Positions 9,367 through 18,954 of a stretch of DNA of 64,000 nt are shown in pieces. Source of the DNA: Chitinophaga polysaccharea (GTDB lineage Bacteria > Bacteroidota > Bacteroidia > Chitinophagales > Chitinophagaceae). The notes beneath the pieces were generated by a model. That model searched no databases. It saw only the letters and a list, made by a program, of their open reading frames with translations, and was not told the origin of the DNA. The translations under genes were made by a program, and so were the position numbers. Position 1 is the stretch's first letter, and every line of letters begins with the position of its first letter. The DNA is taken from assembly GCF_902150045.1 (NCBI RefSeq), contig NZ_CABFVU010000001.1:1550001-1614000 (forward strand). The letters run 5' to 3'.

Positions 9367-11751
9367 TTATTCTGCCCGGAGGCTCTTTACCGGGTTGGCC
9401 AGCGCGGCTTTTGCCGCCTGGTAACTCACCGTGAGCAAAGCTATCAGTAAAGCTCCCAGCATGGTGAATGCAAATATCTCCCATACAATGGTAGTATGAT
9501 ACTCGTATTTCAACAACCATTTATTTAAGGCATACCAGGCCACGGGAATAGCAAGGCAGCAGGAGATACTTACCAGCACCACAAAATCTTTTGACAACAT
9601 TTTCCACAACTGGAATACAGTAGCGCCCAGTATTTTGCGGATGCCTATTTCTTTGGTACGTTGTTCTGCAAGATAGGAAGCAAGACCAAACAGGCCCAGG
9701 CAGCTGATGAGGATAGCCAGCAGGGCAAAGAAGGTAGACAGCTGACCAATACGTTCTTCTTCACTGAACTTCTTTGCATATTCTTCATCGGCAAACTTGT
9801 ATTCAAACGGTGCAGCAGGATTATATTTCTGCATGATGTTCTGAATAGCGGCCATTGCTTTACCAGTGCTCACTTCAGGGTTGATCCTTATATTCACAAA
9901 GTTACCGGGCTCTTTCAGCAGGTAATAAAGTGCGGGTTGAACTTTCTCGTATGGGGAGGCCATGATCATGTCATGTACTACGCCAAGTACATGATACTCC
10001 AGGCTGTCCTTACGGATAATCTCTCCCACAGGATTATCAAATCCCATATACTTTGCAGCAGCTTCATTCAGGATCAGTCCCATGGAATCTGTAGCAAATT
10101 CTTCAGAAAAATCCCGGCCCGCAATAAATTTCCAGTCCACCGTTTTACCATAATCCATTCTGCCTCCGATCACGTTAAACCCACCCATCTGATCGGGTCG
10201 CTGCCCTCTCCATTTATAATCGCCTGCGCTGGCCCATATATCTGTAAGCGGTCCCTGCGACTCTGCCACTGCGGTAACCATGCCTGAAGCTATCAGTTCG
10301 CGTTTGATCACGTTATAATTCCGGTAAATTTCCGGGGTGGTCATTTGTATGGAAAGCAGCCCGTTACGGGTATATCCCACAGGGAGATTTTTCGCAAACT
10401 GGATCTGCCGGTAAATAACAATAGTACCGATGATTAAAATAATAGATACTGTAAACTGTAACACTATCAGGGCTTTACGTGGCAGGGCAGAAAAGCGGCC
10501 GGCCCTGAAAGTGCCTTTTAATACTTTTAACGGTTGAAAAGACGACAGGTAAAGCGCGGGATAACTGCCGGCCAGTAGGCCCGTGAACAGGGTGAAGCCA
10601 ATACCCACGCACCAGAATACCGGGCTTCCCCATAAAATGCCAATATGCTTATTGGCCACCTGGTTAAACCAGGGCAGGACTATTAATACGATCAATATAG
10701 ATAAAACAAAAGAAAAGAATGCCACCAGTACAGATTCACTTAAGAACTGCCAGATCAGCTGCCGGCGCATGGAGCCAATGGCCTTGCGGATCCCTACTTC
10801 CTTTGCCCGTTTCTCAGACCTGGCGGTACTCAGGTTCATAAAGTTGATGCAGGCAAGCATCAATACAAACAGCCCTATGATGCCAAATAGTCTCACATAA
10901 CGTATTTGTCCGCCTGTGTTCACACCATTTTCAAAAGAAGAATACAAATGCCATTTGCTCATCGGGTGAAGAAACAGTTCTTCTTTCACACCCGGATCCA
11001 GGGTGATGTGGGAGGCCAGTGCATTGCTGATTTTTGCGGACACCTTATCCATGTCGGCATTATCGGCTATCTGTACCTGTAACTTTACGGCATTGAAGTC
11101 CCACTTATCTTTCATATCGCCAATCCAGGTCCAGTTGTTAATAAACAGTGCCCATGGCGCAATATAGTCGGTGCCGCTGATAGAGGTATTTTCGGGGAGG
11201 TCTTCATATACACCGGTTACCTTCAGCACAAGGTGACGGTTATTATCCATCTTCACCAGCTGGTCCATCGGGTCTTTGTCGCCAAACAAAGCGCTCGCTA
11301 GGCTGGCGGAAAGTAATATAGATGCTGGTTCTTTCAGGCCGTTGCGCGTGCCTTTCAACATTTTTATACTATACATTTCAGGACCACCAGGCTCTGTAAA
11401 CACACCGCTTCTGGTAAACTTTTTATCGCCTGCTGAAAGAGTATGTATGCCGTCTGCCGACATTACCACCTGTTTGAAATCGTCGGGATAGGTGCTGCGT
11501 AAATGGGCTGCCAGGGGAATGGGTAATGAATTAAAGGCTCCCCCTTCGTCGCCCTTCGTCATCCGTTGCCACACTGCAGCAATACGGTCGTAATTGGCGT
11601 GGTACTTATCGTACGACAGCTCATTCCATATCCACAGCCCGATGAGCATCGTAACGGCCATACCGGCAGATAAGCCGAAAATGTTGATAAAGGAGGTACC
11701 CCTGTTCTTCAACAGGTTTCTAAAGGCGATTTTCAGATAATTCCTGATCAT
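9367..11751 (-). CDS. MacB/FtsX-type ABC transporter permease
   Basis: Inner-membrane permease of the large Bacteroidota family with two MacB-type periplasmic domains and two FtsX cores. 794 residues: a start typical of this family (MIRNYLKIAFRNLLKNRG), a first membrane helix around 20-40, a periplasmic domain to about 280, three helices around 285-410 including the SEKRAKEVGIRKAIGS coupling segment, a second periplasmic domain, and three final helices with AEQRTKEIGIRKILGA. The repeated EIGIRKxxG motifs are the ATPase-coupling helices. No ATPase gene is adjacent. The family is linked to peptide, lipoprotein or drug export by a mechanotransmission mechanism; the substrate here is unknown. Confidence 0.9.
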   Translation of the reverse strand: MIRNYLKIAFRNLLKNRGTSFINIFGLSAGMAVTMLIGLWIWNELSYDKYHANYDRIAAVWQRMTKGDEGGAFNSLPIPLAAHLRSTYPDDFKQVVMSADGIHTLSAGDKKFTRSGVFTEPGGPEMYSIKMLKGTRNGLKEPASILLSASLASALFGDKDPMDQLVKMDNNRHLVLKVTGVYEDLPENTSISGTDYIAPWALFINNWTWIGDMKDKWDFNAVKLQVQIADNADMDKVSAKISNALASHITLDPGVKEELFLHPMSKWHLYSSFENGVNTGGQIRYVRLFGIIGLFVLMLACINFMNLSTARSEKRAKEVGIRKAIGSMRRQLIWQFLSESVLVAFFSFVLSILIVLIVLPWFNQVANKHIGILWGSPVFWCVGIGFTLFTGLLAGSYPALYLSSFQPLKVLKGTFRAGRFSALPRKALIVLQFTVSIILIIGTIVIYRQIQFAKNLPVGYTRNGLLSIQMTTPEIYRNYNVIKRELIASGMVTAVAESQGPLTDIWASAGDYKWRGQRPDQMGGFNVIGGRMDYGKTVDWKFIAGRDFSEEFATDSMGLILNEAAAKYMGFDNPVGEIIRKDSLEYHVLGVVHDMIMASPYEKVQPALYYLLKEPGNFVNIRINPEVSTGKAMAAIQNIMQKYNPAAPFEYKFADEEYAKKFSEEERIGQLSTFFALLAILISCLGLFGLASYLAEQRTKEIGIRKILGATVFQLWKMLSKDFVVLVSISCCLAIPVAWYALNKWLLKYEYHTTIVWEIFAFTMLGALLIALLTVSYQAAKAALANPVKSLRAE

Positions 11752-11888
11752 GGCTAGGCTGATTTGATGGACACCCTAAAGACACAAGAAGGCCGCCATA
11801 GTTGCACCCCCTTACCCACAAAGGGTTTCAGGGAGTAAACACAACTTTCCCCGTTCGGAAATGGACAATAAACGGCCGGAAATGAACA

Positions 11889-12257
11889 TCAGGACGGTTG
11901 TTGAAGGATAACACAAACATCTTCGGCATCTCTCAGGGCAAATTCAAGCGCCCCCCAGGGTTGCAGCTTTATCTCGGATAAGTTGGGGTGCAGCAGTTCG
12001 GGGTGACTTCCCTTCACCAGCGCGTATGCTGCTTCTATATCATCTGTTTCCAATCTTATCTGGGGCCTGTCTTTGATCGCCCATTCATGGCTTTCCACCA
12101 GGTGGATCACCAGTGTATCCCGCTTGATAATACAAAAAGGCTGTTCTGCATTATCATCCCGGTAAGCCATTGAAAAACCCAACGTATCCACAAATAGTTG
12201 CAAGCCCACATTCATATCCGAATAAAAGATATTCGGGATCAGTTTGGTTAATTGCAT
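11889..12257 (-). CDS. VOC-family (glyoxalase/bleomycin-resistance-like) protein
   Basis: 122 residues with the paired beta-alpha-beta-beta-beta modules of the vicinal oxygen chelate superfamily: LTKLIPNIFYSDMNVGLQLFVDTLGF at the start and GALEFALRDAEDVCVILQQ at the end. Family members include glyoxalases, dioxygenases and antibiotic-binding proteins, and the sequence does not say which. It is divergently transcribed from the SRPBCC gene, with 58 bases between the start codons. Confidence 0.75.
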   Translation of the reverse strand: MQLTKLIPNIFYSDMNVGLQLFVDTLGFSMAYRDDNAEQPFCIIKRDTLVIHLVESHEWAIKDRPQIRLETDDIEAAYALVKGSHPELLHPNLSEIKLQPWGALEFALRDAEDVCVILQQPS

Positions 12258-12302
12258 ATGATCAAATTTTACAGGAAAGTAAATAATAATTCGTCAATTC
12301 AG

Positions 12303-12310
12303 TAGCTTTG
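12303..12310 (+). promoter_or_regulatory. Possible -7 element TAGCTTTG
   Basis: TAGCTTTG matches the Bacteroidota TAnnTTTG -7 consensus and ends 5 bases before the ATG at 12316, which would make a nearly leaderless transcript. No clear -33 TTG was found. Confidence 0.35.
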
Positions 12311-12315
12311 AAAGC

Positions 12316-12711
12316 ATGAAGGACTACAAAAAACATTTTATGCTCGCAGCGCCGCCGGAGGAAGTGTATGCTGCACTTACCAATCCCGCCACTATCCAGT
12401 TATGGACAGGCGAAGTAGCGGAAATGTCGACAGAGCCGGGCACTGAATTCTCTTTATGGGAAGGGAGTATCGTAGGTAAGAACCTGGAGTTTGAACAGGA
12501 CAAAAAGATTGTGCAGCAATGGTATTTTATGGAAGATGAGGAAGAGGAAGAAGAAAACCCTTCCATAGTAACCATCAAGCTACATCCATCTCCCAAGGGA
12601 ACAGATGTGGAGCTGAAACATGTGAATATCCCGGATGAAGCTTATGAAGATATCATTGCCGGCTGGAATGAACAGTATTTCGGCTCGCTGATAGATTTTT
12701 ACAAAGATTAG
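12316..12711 (+). CDS. SRPBCC/AHSA1-like domain protein
   Basis: 131 residues of START/Bet v1-like fold as in Hsp90-activator (AHSA1) homologues. The opening KDYKKHFMLAAPPEEVYAALTNPATIQLWTG, read in parts, is the usual first strand and helix, and WNEQYFGSLIDFYKD the final helix. A very acidic loop (EDEEEEEEENPS) sits mid-protein. Function in bacteria is generally unassigned: hydrophobic ligand binding or a chaperone accessory. Monocistronic by context, ending before a strong hairpin. Confidence 0.78.
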   Translation: MKDYKKHFMLAAPPEEVYAALTNPATIQLWTGEVAEMSTEPGTEFSLWEGSIVGKNLEFEQDKKIVQQWYFMEDEEEEEENPSIVTIKLHPSPKGTDVELKHVNIPDEAYEDIIAGWNEQYFGSLIDFYKD

Positions 12712-12723
12712 AATATATAGAGC

Positions 12724-12753
12724 CTGCTCAGCATGCGCTCACATGCTGAGCAG
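12724..12753. terminator. Hairpin between convergent genes
   Basis: CTGCTCAGCATG (12724-12735) pairs perfectly with CATGCTGAGCAG (12742-12753) over a 6-base loop, six bases before the stop of the minus-strand SUKH gene. The T tract is weak, so termination is likely but not certain. Confidence 0.6.
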
Positions 12754-12758
12754 ACCTG

Positions 12759-13430
12759 TTATTCTCTTGTCTGGTACGGGAAGCTGCTATCCAGCCATTC
12801 AAAATTCATTTCTTTCTCTACAATTTCATGCAGGGCCACATTGGTCAGTCTTCCAAAATCATATACAGCTTCTACAATCCCCGCCTGTTTTGGCGTCAGA
12901 TAAGGGGCATGTGTACGCAGGAAGTTGCGGCAATTCTCTTTCATGTTGCCATGGGCAATCAGGGAAGGATTCCTGGGATCCAGGTCTGTTACAGCTTCCA
13001 GCATCTGCAGGAAAATAAAATCCTGCAGGTTCTTGGCAAGGATGCAGGCTTCATTGGAATCATGAAACACCTGTACAATGGGCACATCATCACCGTTTTG
13101 CAGGTTATAGTAAAAAGCAAACCAGTCGCCGGCGCCACTCATGGCAAAGGGAACAAAACGGTGTACCGGGTCTGCAAAGAGCAGTCCTTCATCCATTTCC
13201 TCCTCTACCGTGGAAAGGGACATTATTTCAAGATCATTGGCGTATAGCAGTAATGGAGGCGCAGTTTTGATGGCGGGATATACCTTATCCAGCCAGTCTT
13301 CTCCAAATTCGCCCCAGTTCAGCATACCATCCTTATACAATTGTTTGTACAGCGTTGGATAGGTAAACCCGTAGTCCTTTTCAATTTCCTCCAGCATAGA
13401 TTTTCTTTTAGCATCCCGAATGTCCGGCAA
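12759..13430 (-). CDS. SMI1/KNR4 (SUKH) family protein
   Basis: 223 residues. The pattern IEKDYGFTYPTLYKQLYKDG near the start, then a central FVPFAMSGAGDWFAFYY and VQVFHDSNE, matches the SUKH fold (acidic turn, GDGD-like segment, then strands). SUKH proteins are often immunity proteins to contact-dependent toxins but many are housekeeping; no toxin gene is adjacent, so immunity is not claimed. The start is uncertain: TTG at 13430 includes the first helix, while the first ATG is at 13397; a TGA in frame lies about 30 bases upstream. It follows the phosphoesterase by only a few bases on the same strand, so the two may be co-transcribed. Confidence 0.65.
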   Translation of the reverse strand: MPDIRDAKRKSMLEEIEKDYGFTYPTLYKQLYKDGMLNWGEFGEDWLDKVYPAIKTAPPLLLYANDLEIMSLSTVEEEMDEGLLFADPVHRFVPFAMSGAGDWFAFYYNLQNGDDVPIVQVFHDSNEACILAKNLQDFIFLQMLEAVTDLDPRNPSLIAHGNMKENCRNFLRTHAPYLTPKQAGIVEAVYDFGRLTNVALHEIVEKEMNFEWLDSSFPYQTRE

Positions 13431-13435
13431 AATAG

Positions 13436-14263
13436 CTAAACTTTCGGAAAAACCTGTTCATTCTGTCGCTTCAGCGGATTCATGATGAAGGAGAGCAGGC
13501 TGCCATCTTCTTTGAGCTCCACTACCCGGAACCCGTGATAGCCTACGCCCCAGCTACCGCCAACATGGCCGTCGAACAGGAAGGGAATGGGGCAGTTGTC
13601 GAGCATCTTCACGCTGTCCTGGTCATGATCATGGCCGTTGAAAATAGCTCTGATATTAGGGTATTTGCGGATCAGCGCCTGGAATTCCGCACAATCAAGG
13701 CCATTGTCTGTCCATTTTACCGGGGTAATATGCAGGAAGATGAATATATTTTGAGCCGTTTTATATTCCTCCAGTTTACGGGCGAACCAGTCAACATCGG
13801 GACAGATGTACTTTCCCTTCTCGTCTGCGGTATTACCAAGCAGGATCACGTGGTTGCCAATTACCATATCATGATTGAGAGGCATTCCCCAGGCCTGTTC
13901 CCAGGCAGCAGCCGGCACCATGTCGTGGTTCCCGTGGGTTACCAGCAGTCTGGGATGCAGCTGTTTCAGTTTGACAGCTGCGGGCAGCAACAGGGCGGGA
14001 TCATTGTGGATCACATCTCCGTTGAGCGTAAAAAACTCGCAGGGGTATTGCCGGTGGAATTGGCTGAAAGCTGTTTGGAGGTCCAGGAAGTACTGGTCGT
14101 AATTGGTTTTGGGCTCCCCGTAGTGCCAGTCGGACCCTACGGCAAAGCGGAAAACGGTTTTGCTGTCGAAGTGCCGGGGAGTTACGGCCCTTACTATCTT
14201 GCCGCAGGCAGAAATAACTACTGCTGCGGATACTCCTTTTAAAAACAGGCGTCTGTTCATCAT
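13436..14263 (-). CDS. Tat-exported metallophosphoesterase
   Basis: Calcineurin-like phosphoesterase acting outside the cytoplasm. From ATG at 14263 the protein starts MMNRRLFLKGVSAAVVISACG: a twin-arginine motif with a short hydrophobic stretch and a possible lipobox Cys. All metal-binding blocks are present: SDWHYG (DxH), LNGDVIHND, THGNHD, a histidine in FLHITP, and NGHDHD. An upstream start at 14293 in the same frame would put ten extra residues before the twin arginine and is less likely. The substrate is unknown; the family covers nucleotidases, phosphodiesterases and acid phosphatases. Probably co-transcribed with the SUKH gene downstream. Confidence 0.85.
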   Translation of the reverse strand: MMNRRLFLKGVSAAVVISACGKIVRAVTPRHFDSKTVFRFAVGSDWHYGEPKTNYDQYFLDLQTAFSQFHRQYPCEFFTLNGDVIHNDPALLLPAAVKLKQLHPRLLVTHGNHDMVPAAAWEQAWGMPLNHDMVIGNHVILLGNTADEKGKYICPDVDWFARKLEEYKTAQNIFIFLHITPVKWTDNGLDCAEFQALIRKYPNIRAIFNGHDHDQDSVKMLDNCPIPFLFDGHVGGSWGVGYHGFRVVELKEDGSLLSFIMNPLKRQNEQVFPKV

Positions 14264-14445
14264 AGAATAAAAATAAACTTTCCGGGTAGTCAATTATTTC
14301 ATTGCCAAATGCTTAACTAAAAGATAAAAATATATATCCATGTAACAAATTCAAAACTTTCAATCCGTTCAGAAAGAATTGTAATAATATTGTTAAAGTG
14401 TAGTAAAACGATCAATTTATTCTACCTGCATAAATGTTTTGATTG

Positions 14446-14453
14446 TAACTTTG
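14446..14453 (+). promoter_or_regulatory. Probable -7 promoter element of mqo
   Basis: TAACTTTG fits the Bacteroidota TAnnTTTG element and lies 22 bases upstream of the mqo ATG. No convincing -33 TTG is present at the expected spacing. Confidence 0.45.
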
Positions 14454-14475
14454 CACCTCGAATAAAAATGGGGTT

Positions 14476-15993
14476 ATGTTTAGAAGCAAGAGTACAGCTG
14501 GAACAGGTCCGGATGTGGTTTTAATCGGCGCCGGGATCATGAGCGCCACACTTGGAATGCTCCTGAAAGAGCTGGAACCCGGGTTAACCATTGCAATTTT
14601 TGAACGACTGGACGTGGCAGCTGCGGAAAGCTCCGATGCATGGAACAATGCAGGCACAGGGCACTCCGCATTTTGCGAGTTGAACTACACGCCACAGAAA
14701 CAGGATGGATCAGTAGACATTAAAAAAGCGGTGAACATTGCAGAGCAGTTTGAAGTGTCACGCCAGTTTTGGTCATACCTGGTAGAAAATAATATCATTT
14801 CCAATCCGCACGATTTTATACAATCCGTTCCCCATATGAGTTTTGTTTGGGGAGAAGAGAATGTGGATTACCTCAGAAAACGTTATAATGCCCTGCAGCA
14901 GTGCCATCTGTTTAAAACGATGGAGTATTCTGAAGATCCGGAGAAGCTGAAGAACTGGATGCCCCTGGTAATGAAAGGCCGCGATGCCTCCCAGAAAGTA
15001 GCGGCCACACACATGGAAATGGGTACAGACGTGAACTTTGGCGCTCTGACCCGTGCCTTGTTCGGTCACCTCGAAAAAATGGAAGGCGTAACCATGCACT
15101 TCAACCATGATGTGCGCGACTTCAAAAAAGAAGACGACGGCAGCTGGACCATCAAGGTAAAGAACCGTGGTACCCGCGAAAAACAATCCGTCAACACCAA
15201 ATTCGTATTCATTGGCGCTGGCGGAGGTTCCCTGCCGTTGCTGGAGAAATCAGATATCCCGGAAGGAAAAGGTTTCGGCGGTTTCCCGGTAAGCGGACAA
15301 TGGCTGCGTTGCAACAATCCTGAAATAATTGAACAACACCGTGCAAAAGTATATGGCAAAGCCTCTGTGGGCGCGCCTCCTATGTCTGTGCCGCATCTCG
15401 ATACCCGTATGATCGACGGACAGCGGGCATTGCTGTTTGGCCCTTATGCAGGGTTCTCCACCAAGTTCCTGAAGAACGGCTCCTTTATGGACCTGCCTCT
15501 ATCCATCAAAGCCAACAACATCGTACCAATGGTGTCTGCCGGCCTCGATAATATTCCGCTCACCAAATACCTGATTGCACAGGTAAGGCAGAAGCCGGAA
15601 GACAGACTGGAGGCATTGAGGGAATATTTCCCTGAGGCCAAAATGGAAGACTGGGAACTGGAAATTGCCGGTCAGCGTGTACAGGTGATTAAAAAAGATC
15701 CTGAACATGGTGGCATCCTGGAATTTGGTACTGAAGTGGTGAGTGCTGCCGACGGCTCCATTGCTGCCCTGCTGGGCGCCTCTCCCGGTGCTTCTACCGC
15801 TGTTTCCATTATGCTTAACCTGCTGAAACGCTGCTTTAATGAAGACGTGGAAACAGAAGCATGGCAGATAAAATTAAAGAAAATGATCCCTTCCTACGGA
15901 CAATCACTCCTGAACAATCCGGCACTCTGCGATGAGCTGCGTGTATGGACCACCCAGGTACTGGAACTCCGCGAAATGGAAGTGGCCCAATAA
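14476..15993 (+). CDS. mqo: Malate:quinone oxidoreductase
   Basis: FAD-dependent peripheral membrane enzyme oxidising malate to oxaloacetate and passing electrons to menaquinone, replacing or supplementing soluble malate dehydrogenase in the TCA cycle. The 505 residues match the family length. The dinucleotide-binding start [37 protein letters not shown] and [14 protein letters not shown] are hallmark blocks, and the C-terminal [16 protein letters not shown] is also typical. It has its own promoter-like element and a very strong terminator, so it is a single-gene unit. Confidence 0.97.
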   Translation: MFRSKSTAGTGPDVVLIGAGIMSATLGMLLKELEPGLTIAIFERLDVAAAESSDAWNNAGTGHSAFCELNYTPQKQDGSVDIKKAVNIAEQFEVSRQFWSYLVENNIISNPHDFIQSVPHMSFVWGEENVDYLRKRYNALQQCHLFKTMEYSEDPEKLKNWMPLVMKGRDASQKVAATHMEMGTDVNFGALTRALFGHLEKMEGVTMHFNHDVRDFKKEDDGSWTIKVKNRGTREKQSVNTKFVFIGAGGGSLPLLEKSDIPEGKGFGGFPVSGQWLRCNNPEIIEQHRAKVYGKASVGAPPMSVPHLDTRMIDGQRALLFGPYAGFSTKFLKNGSFMDLPLSIKANNIVPMVSAGLDNIPLTKYLIAQVRQKPEDRLEALREYFPEAKMEDWELEIAGQRVQVIKKDPEHGGILEFGTEVVSAADGSIAALLGASPGASTAVSIMLNLLKRCFNEDVETEAWQIKLKKMIPSYGQSLLNNPALCDELRVWTTQVLELREMEVAQ

Positions 15994-16004
15994 ATATATT
16001 CCCC

Positions 16005-16055
16005 AGTTGGCTCTTTTATCCCTTTCCCCGGGATAAAAGAGCCAACTAAAAAACT
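16005..16055 (+). terminator. Strong intrinsic terminator after mqo
   Basis: An 18-bp perfect stem (16005-16022 with 16030-16047) and a 7-base loop, followed by an A-rich stretch. The core is AGTTGGCTCTTTTATCCC and its complement. Confidence 0.88.
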
Positions 16056-16159
16056 ACCAGTTTCCGGTAAAATCAGCCCATCCGGGACCATTTTTTTTAT
16101 AGATATTTATGTGAATTGAAAAAGACCGGCGCGCTAAGCGCTTATTTTTACATGGATTA

Positions 16160-16173
16160 TGCAATCGTTTGCA
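16160..16173. promoter_or_regulatory. LacI-type operator upstream of the GH29 gene
   Basis: TGCAATCGTTTGCA is a near-perfect palindrome around a central CG, the pattern recognised by LacI/GalR family repressors. It sits 22 bases before the GH29 ATG. The identical 14-mer recurs at 59547-59560 and a close variant at 59646-59659, both in promoter regions. No LacI-family gene is in the window. Confidence 0.72.
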
Positions 16174-16195
16174 ATAACAATATCAATTTCCACAT

Positions 16196-17563
16196 ATGTT
16201 TATGAAAAAAGTGATGCTATTCCTGGTGATGCTCTTATCCACAGCGCTTCTGCACGCGCAGCACACACTTACCCGCGACCAGCGCATGCAGTGGTGGCGG
16301 GACGCCCGCTTCGGGATGTTCATTCACTGGGGCGATTATGCCGTACTGGCTGGTAACTACAAAGGCCACCAGGTGGGGCGCGGCGGTGAATGGATCATGA
16401 ACCGCGGTAAAATACCGGTGCTGGAATACCAGCAATTCGCCAAACAATTCAATCCTGTTAAATATGATGCAGACGCCTGGGTAAAAACAGCCCGAGACGC
16501 AGGCATGAAATATATTGTGATCACCGCCAAGCACCATGATGGTTTTGCCATGTTCAAATCTGCCGCCAGCAAATGGAACATCGTTGATGCCACGCCATAC
16601 GGCAAAGATGTACTGGCGCCGCTGGCCGCCGCCTGTAAGAAATACGGCATCAAACTCGGGTTCTATTACTCACAGGCGCAGGACTGGAATAATCCCGGCG
16701 GGGCCGCTGCCCGCAAAGTAGCCACAGAAGGCTGGCCCAATCCTGACTCTGCTCAGATAGACGCCTACACGCAGGCGCATACCGGCAACTGGGACCCTTT
16801 GCAAACCTCCGCTACCATGTCAGACTACATAGATAAAGTAGCCGTGCCGCAGGTAAAAGAGCTCCTCACCAATTACGGCGAAGTGGCTGTGCTCTGGTGG
16901 GATACTCCTACCAATATGACAGACGAATATGCACAAAAACTGCAGGAAGTGCTGAAACTGCAACCCAATATCATTACAAACGACCGCTTAAAGCGCCCCA
17001 ACTTTCCCGGCGACTATAAAACACCGGAACAAAAGATTCCCAATCAGTCGGAGCTGGATGGCCGCGACTGGGAAACCTGTATGACCATGAACGGTACCTG
17101 GGGATATAAAGATTACGATCAGAAATGGAAAAGCACGGAAACGCTTATACGAAACCTGGCAGACATCGCTTCCAAAAACGGCAACTACCTCCTGAATGTA
17201 GGGCCCGATGCACTGGGCCAGTTTCCTGAAGGCAGTATTACCGCACTGAAAGGTATTGGCCGCTGGATGAAAGTAAACGGCGCTTCTATATATGGAACAC
17301 AAGGGACTCCGCTACCAGCCTTATCCTGGGGACGTTGTACGCAAAAGGTGAAAGGTAACACTACCACGCTGTACCTGCATGTTTTCAACTGGCCCGCTAA
17401 CGGGAAGCTCCATGTTCCCGGCATAAAAAGCAAAGTGACCAGCATCCGCCTGCTGGCCAACAACAAGCAGCTTACCTCCGCCACCAGCGGCGACGAACTT
17501 GTTATCAACGTTCCAGCCTCCGCTGTTGACAACATCGATACGGTAATAGCTGTTACGCTTTAG
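16196..17563 (+). CDS. GH29 alpha-L-fucosidase
   Basis: Secreted retaining exo-alpha-fucosidase releasing L-fucose from glycans. The 455 residues begin with a signal peptide ending LLHAQ (ATG at 16196, or 16202 two codons later). The barrel shows WWRDARFGMFIHWGDYA, AKHHDGFAMFKS and GFYYSQAQDWNN. The nucleophile is the Asp of VLWWDTPTNM. WGYKDYDQKW and the GNYLLNVGPDALGQFP segment are family hallmarks. A short beta-sandwich follows from about residue 370. It is a single gene with a LacI-type operator in its leader, so control by the same repressor as the 54-61 kb locus is inferred. Confidence 0.93.
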   Translation: MFMKKVMLFLVMLLSTALLHAQHTLTRDQRMQWWRDARFGMFIHWGDYAVLAGNYKGHQVGRGGEWIMNRGKIPVLEYQQFAKQFNPVKYDADAWVKTARDAGMKYIVITAKHHDGFAMFKSAASKWNIVDATPYGKDVLAPLAAACKKYGIKLGFYYSQAQDWNNPGGAAARKVATEGWPNPDSAQIDAYTQAHTGNWDPLQTSATMSDYIDKVAVPQVKELLTNYGEVAVLWWDTPTNMTDEYAQKLQEVLKLQPNIITNDRLKRPNFPGDYKTPEQKIPNQSELDGRDWETCMTMNGTWGYKDYDQKWKSTETLIRNLADIASKNGNYLLNVGPDALGQFPEGSITALKGIGRWMKVNGASIYGTQGTPLPALSWGRCTQKVKGNTTTLYLHVFNWPANGKLHVPGIKSKVTSIRLLANNKQLTSATSGDELVINVPASAVDNIDTVIAVTL

Positions 17564-17577
17564 CGGCAACGCGGATT

Positions 17578-17973
17578 TTATCCCGCTATTCCGCCCAGCA
17601 TGCTGAAGAGAATGATGCCCAGTACCAGGAGGGTAATACCAACGTAAAGGAAATCCTTCTCCACTAAAAAAGCAATCACTGAAAAGGCTATACGAATAAT
17701 AGGAGTAGCAATCAGCAGCACAATTCCCAGCTGGATGATGTTCATACCTTTGTTTTCCATTACGCCCTGCCAGATGCCGGGAAGGCTGGTCAGTCCTTCC
17801 CTTACACCGGTAAAATCGGCATAGGAGGGCTGCTCATGCCCGTGACGAACAAGATAGATCACTCCGCCGATAAACACGATAATACTGGAAACTATAACGC
17901 CTATACGAAGTTGTTTACCAATAAGCTGCTGAACATCCTTATCGCGGAAATATTTTGATAATACCTGTTTCAT
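17578..17973 (-). CDS. DUF1634 membrane protein
   Basis: 131 residues with three predicted membrane helices (about 23-42, 80-103, 107-128) and an N-terminal cytoplasmic segment. The pattern matches DUF1634, a family found almost always next to TauE/SafE transporters, as here: its start is 3 bases after the stop of the TauE gene. It is probably an accessory subunit of that transporter; the biochemical role is not known. Confidence 0.82.
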   Translation of the reverse strand: MKQVLSKYFRDKDVQQLIGKQLRIGVIVSSIIVFIGGVIYLVRHGHEQPSYADFTGVREGLTSLPGIWQGVMENKGMNIIQLGIVLLIATPIIRIAFSVIAFLVEKDFLYVGITLLVLGIILFSMLGGIAG

Positions 17974-17976
17974 AGC

Positions 17977-18813
17977 TTATAGTTTTCCGGTGACACCATT
18001 GTAGATCATCTGCAGCGCCAGGAGGCCGATCACTACGCTGAAGACTATACGTAACCATTTTACATTGGCGCGTGCAAGCAAACGTGAGCCTGCAAAAGCG
18101 CCTGCCAGCACGCCCAACACAACCGGCATACACAGCCCGGGGGAAATATATCCCCGCTGCAGGTATACCACCGCGCTGGCGGCAGCTGTAACACCAATCA
18201 TAAAATTGCTGGTAGTGGTAGACACCTTAAAGGGGATACGCATAATATTATCCATTGCCAGCACTTTCAGCGCGCCGGAACCTATACCCAGCAACCCCGA
18301 CATTACACCAGCGAAGGTCATCATAAGATAGCCGCCAGGCACATGATGCACCTTGTAATCAACTATCCCACCGGCAGAAGGGTAGCTGCCATTGAGCCGT
18401 AGCTGCTCCGCTGCTTTGCTATCGTCTTTCCCTGCGGTGAATTCCACTTTTTTACGGAACGACATCAGGGAAGAAAAAATGAGGACCAGGCCAAAAATGA
18501 TAGCCACTACATTGGTGGGCATATACACCGCTAACAGTGCGCCCACAACAGCTCCGGTGGTAGTGGCAATTTCCAGGAACATACCGAGCCGGATATTTGT
18601 AATACCTTCCTTTACATAGGCAGAAGCAGAGCCGGAGGAAGTAGCAATGGAAGCCACCAAAGCAGTGCCAATGGCGTACCGGATATCGGCATGAAACACC
18701 AGGGTTAGCAGGGGAATGATCACAACGCCGCCGCCAAGCCCGGTCAGCGACCCCAGCAGCCCAGCCATAAAGGCCCCGCAGAGGAGGATCAGGGTGAATG
18801 ATAAAATCGTCAT
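17977..18813 (-). CDS. TauE/SafE-family sulfite/anion exporter
   Basis: Inner-membrane permease with about eight helices arranged as two repeats; family members move sulfite, sulfoacetate or related anions. Start ATG at 18813 gives MTILSFTLILLCGAFMAGL directly followed by the signature GSLTGLGGGVVIIPLL; the second repeat carries GLLGIGSGALKVLAMD. Length is 278 residues. An upstream start at 18915 would add 34 residues without membrane character and is rejected. Operonic with DUF1634 downstream. The substrate is not shown by the sequence. Confidence 0.85.
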   Translation of the reverse strand: MTILSFTLILLCGAFMAGLLGSLTGLGGGVVIIPLLTLVFHADIRYAIGTALVASIATSSGSASAYVKEGITNIRLGMFLEIATTTGAVVGALLAVYMPTNVVAIIFGLVLIFSSLMSFRKKVEFTAGKDDSKAAEQLRLNGSYPSAGGIVDYKVHHVPGGYLMMTFAGVMSGLLGIGSGALKVLAMDNIMRIPFKVSTTTSNFMIGVTAAASAVVYLQRGYISPGLCMPVVLGVLAGAFAGSRLLARANVKWLRIVFSVVIGLLALQMIYNGVTGKL

Positions 18814-18954
18814 AAGATGGTTTGGTTGGTTTAGACCGGATACCCGGCATTCAAGGATTGCCTGATAACTGATGTTTGCAAAAGTAAGCAGAATATGATT
18901 CCCGTAATCCGGCAATCTATAAGTAACTTGCAGCCGGACAATTAATCGTTTTTT

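Noticed and set aside
12759..13430. Toxin-immunity locus based on the SUKH protein
   Set aside because: No polymorphic toxin or secretion marker nearby; the neighbours are a phosphoesterase and an SRPBCC protein.
17561..17588. Terminator hairpin between the GH29 and DUF1634 genes
   Set aside because: Only a 6-bp stem (TAGCGG/CCGCTA) with a 16-base loop; too weak to call.
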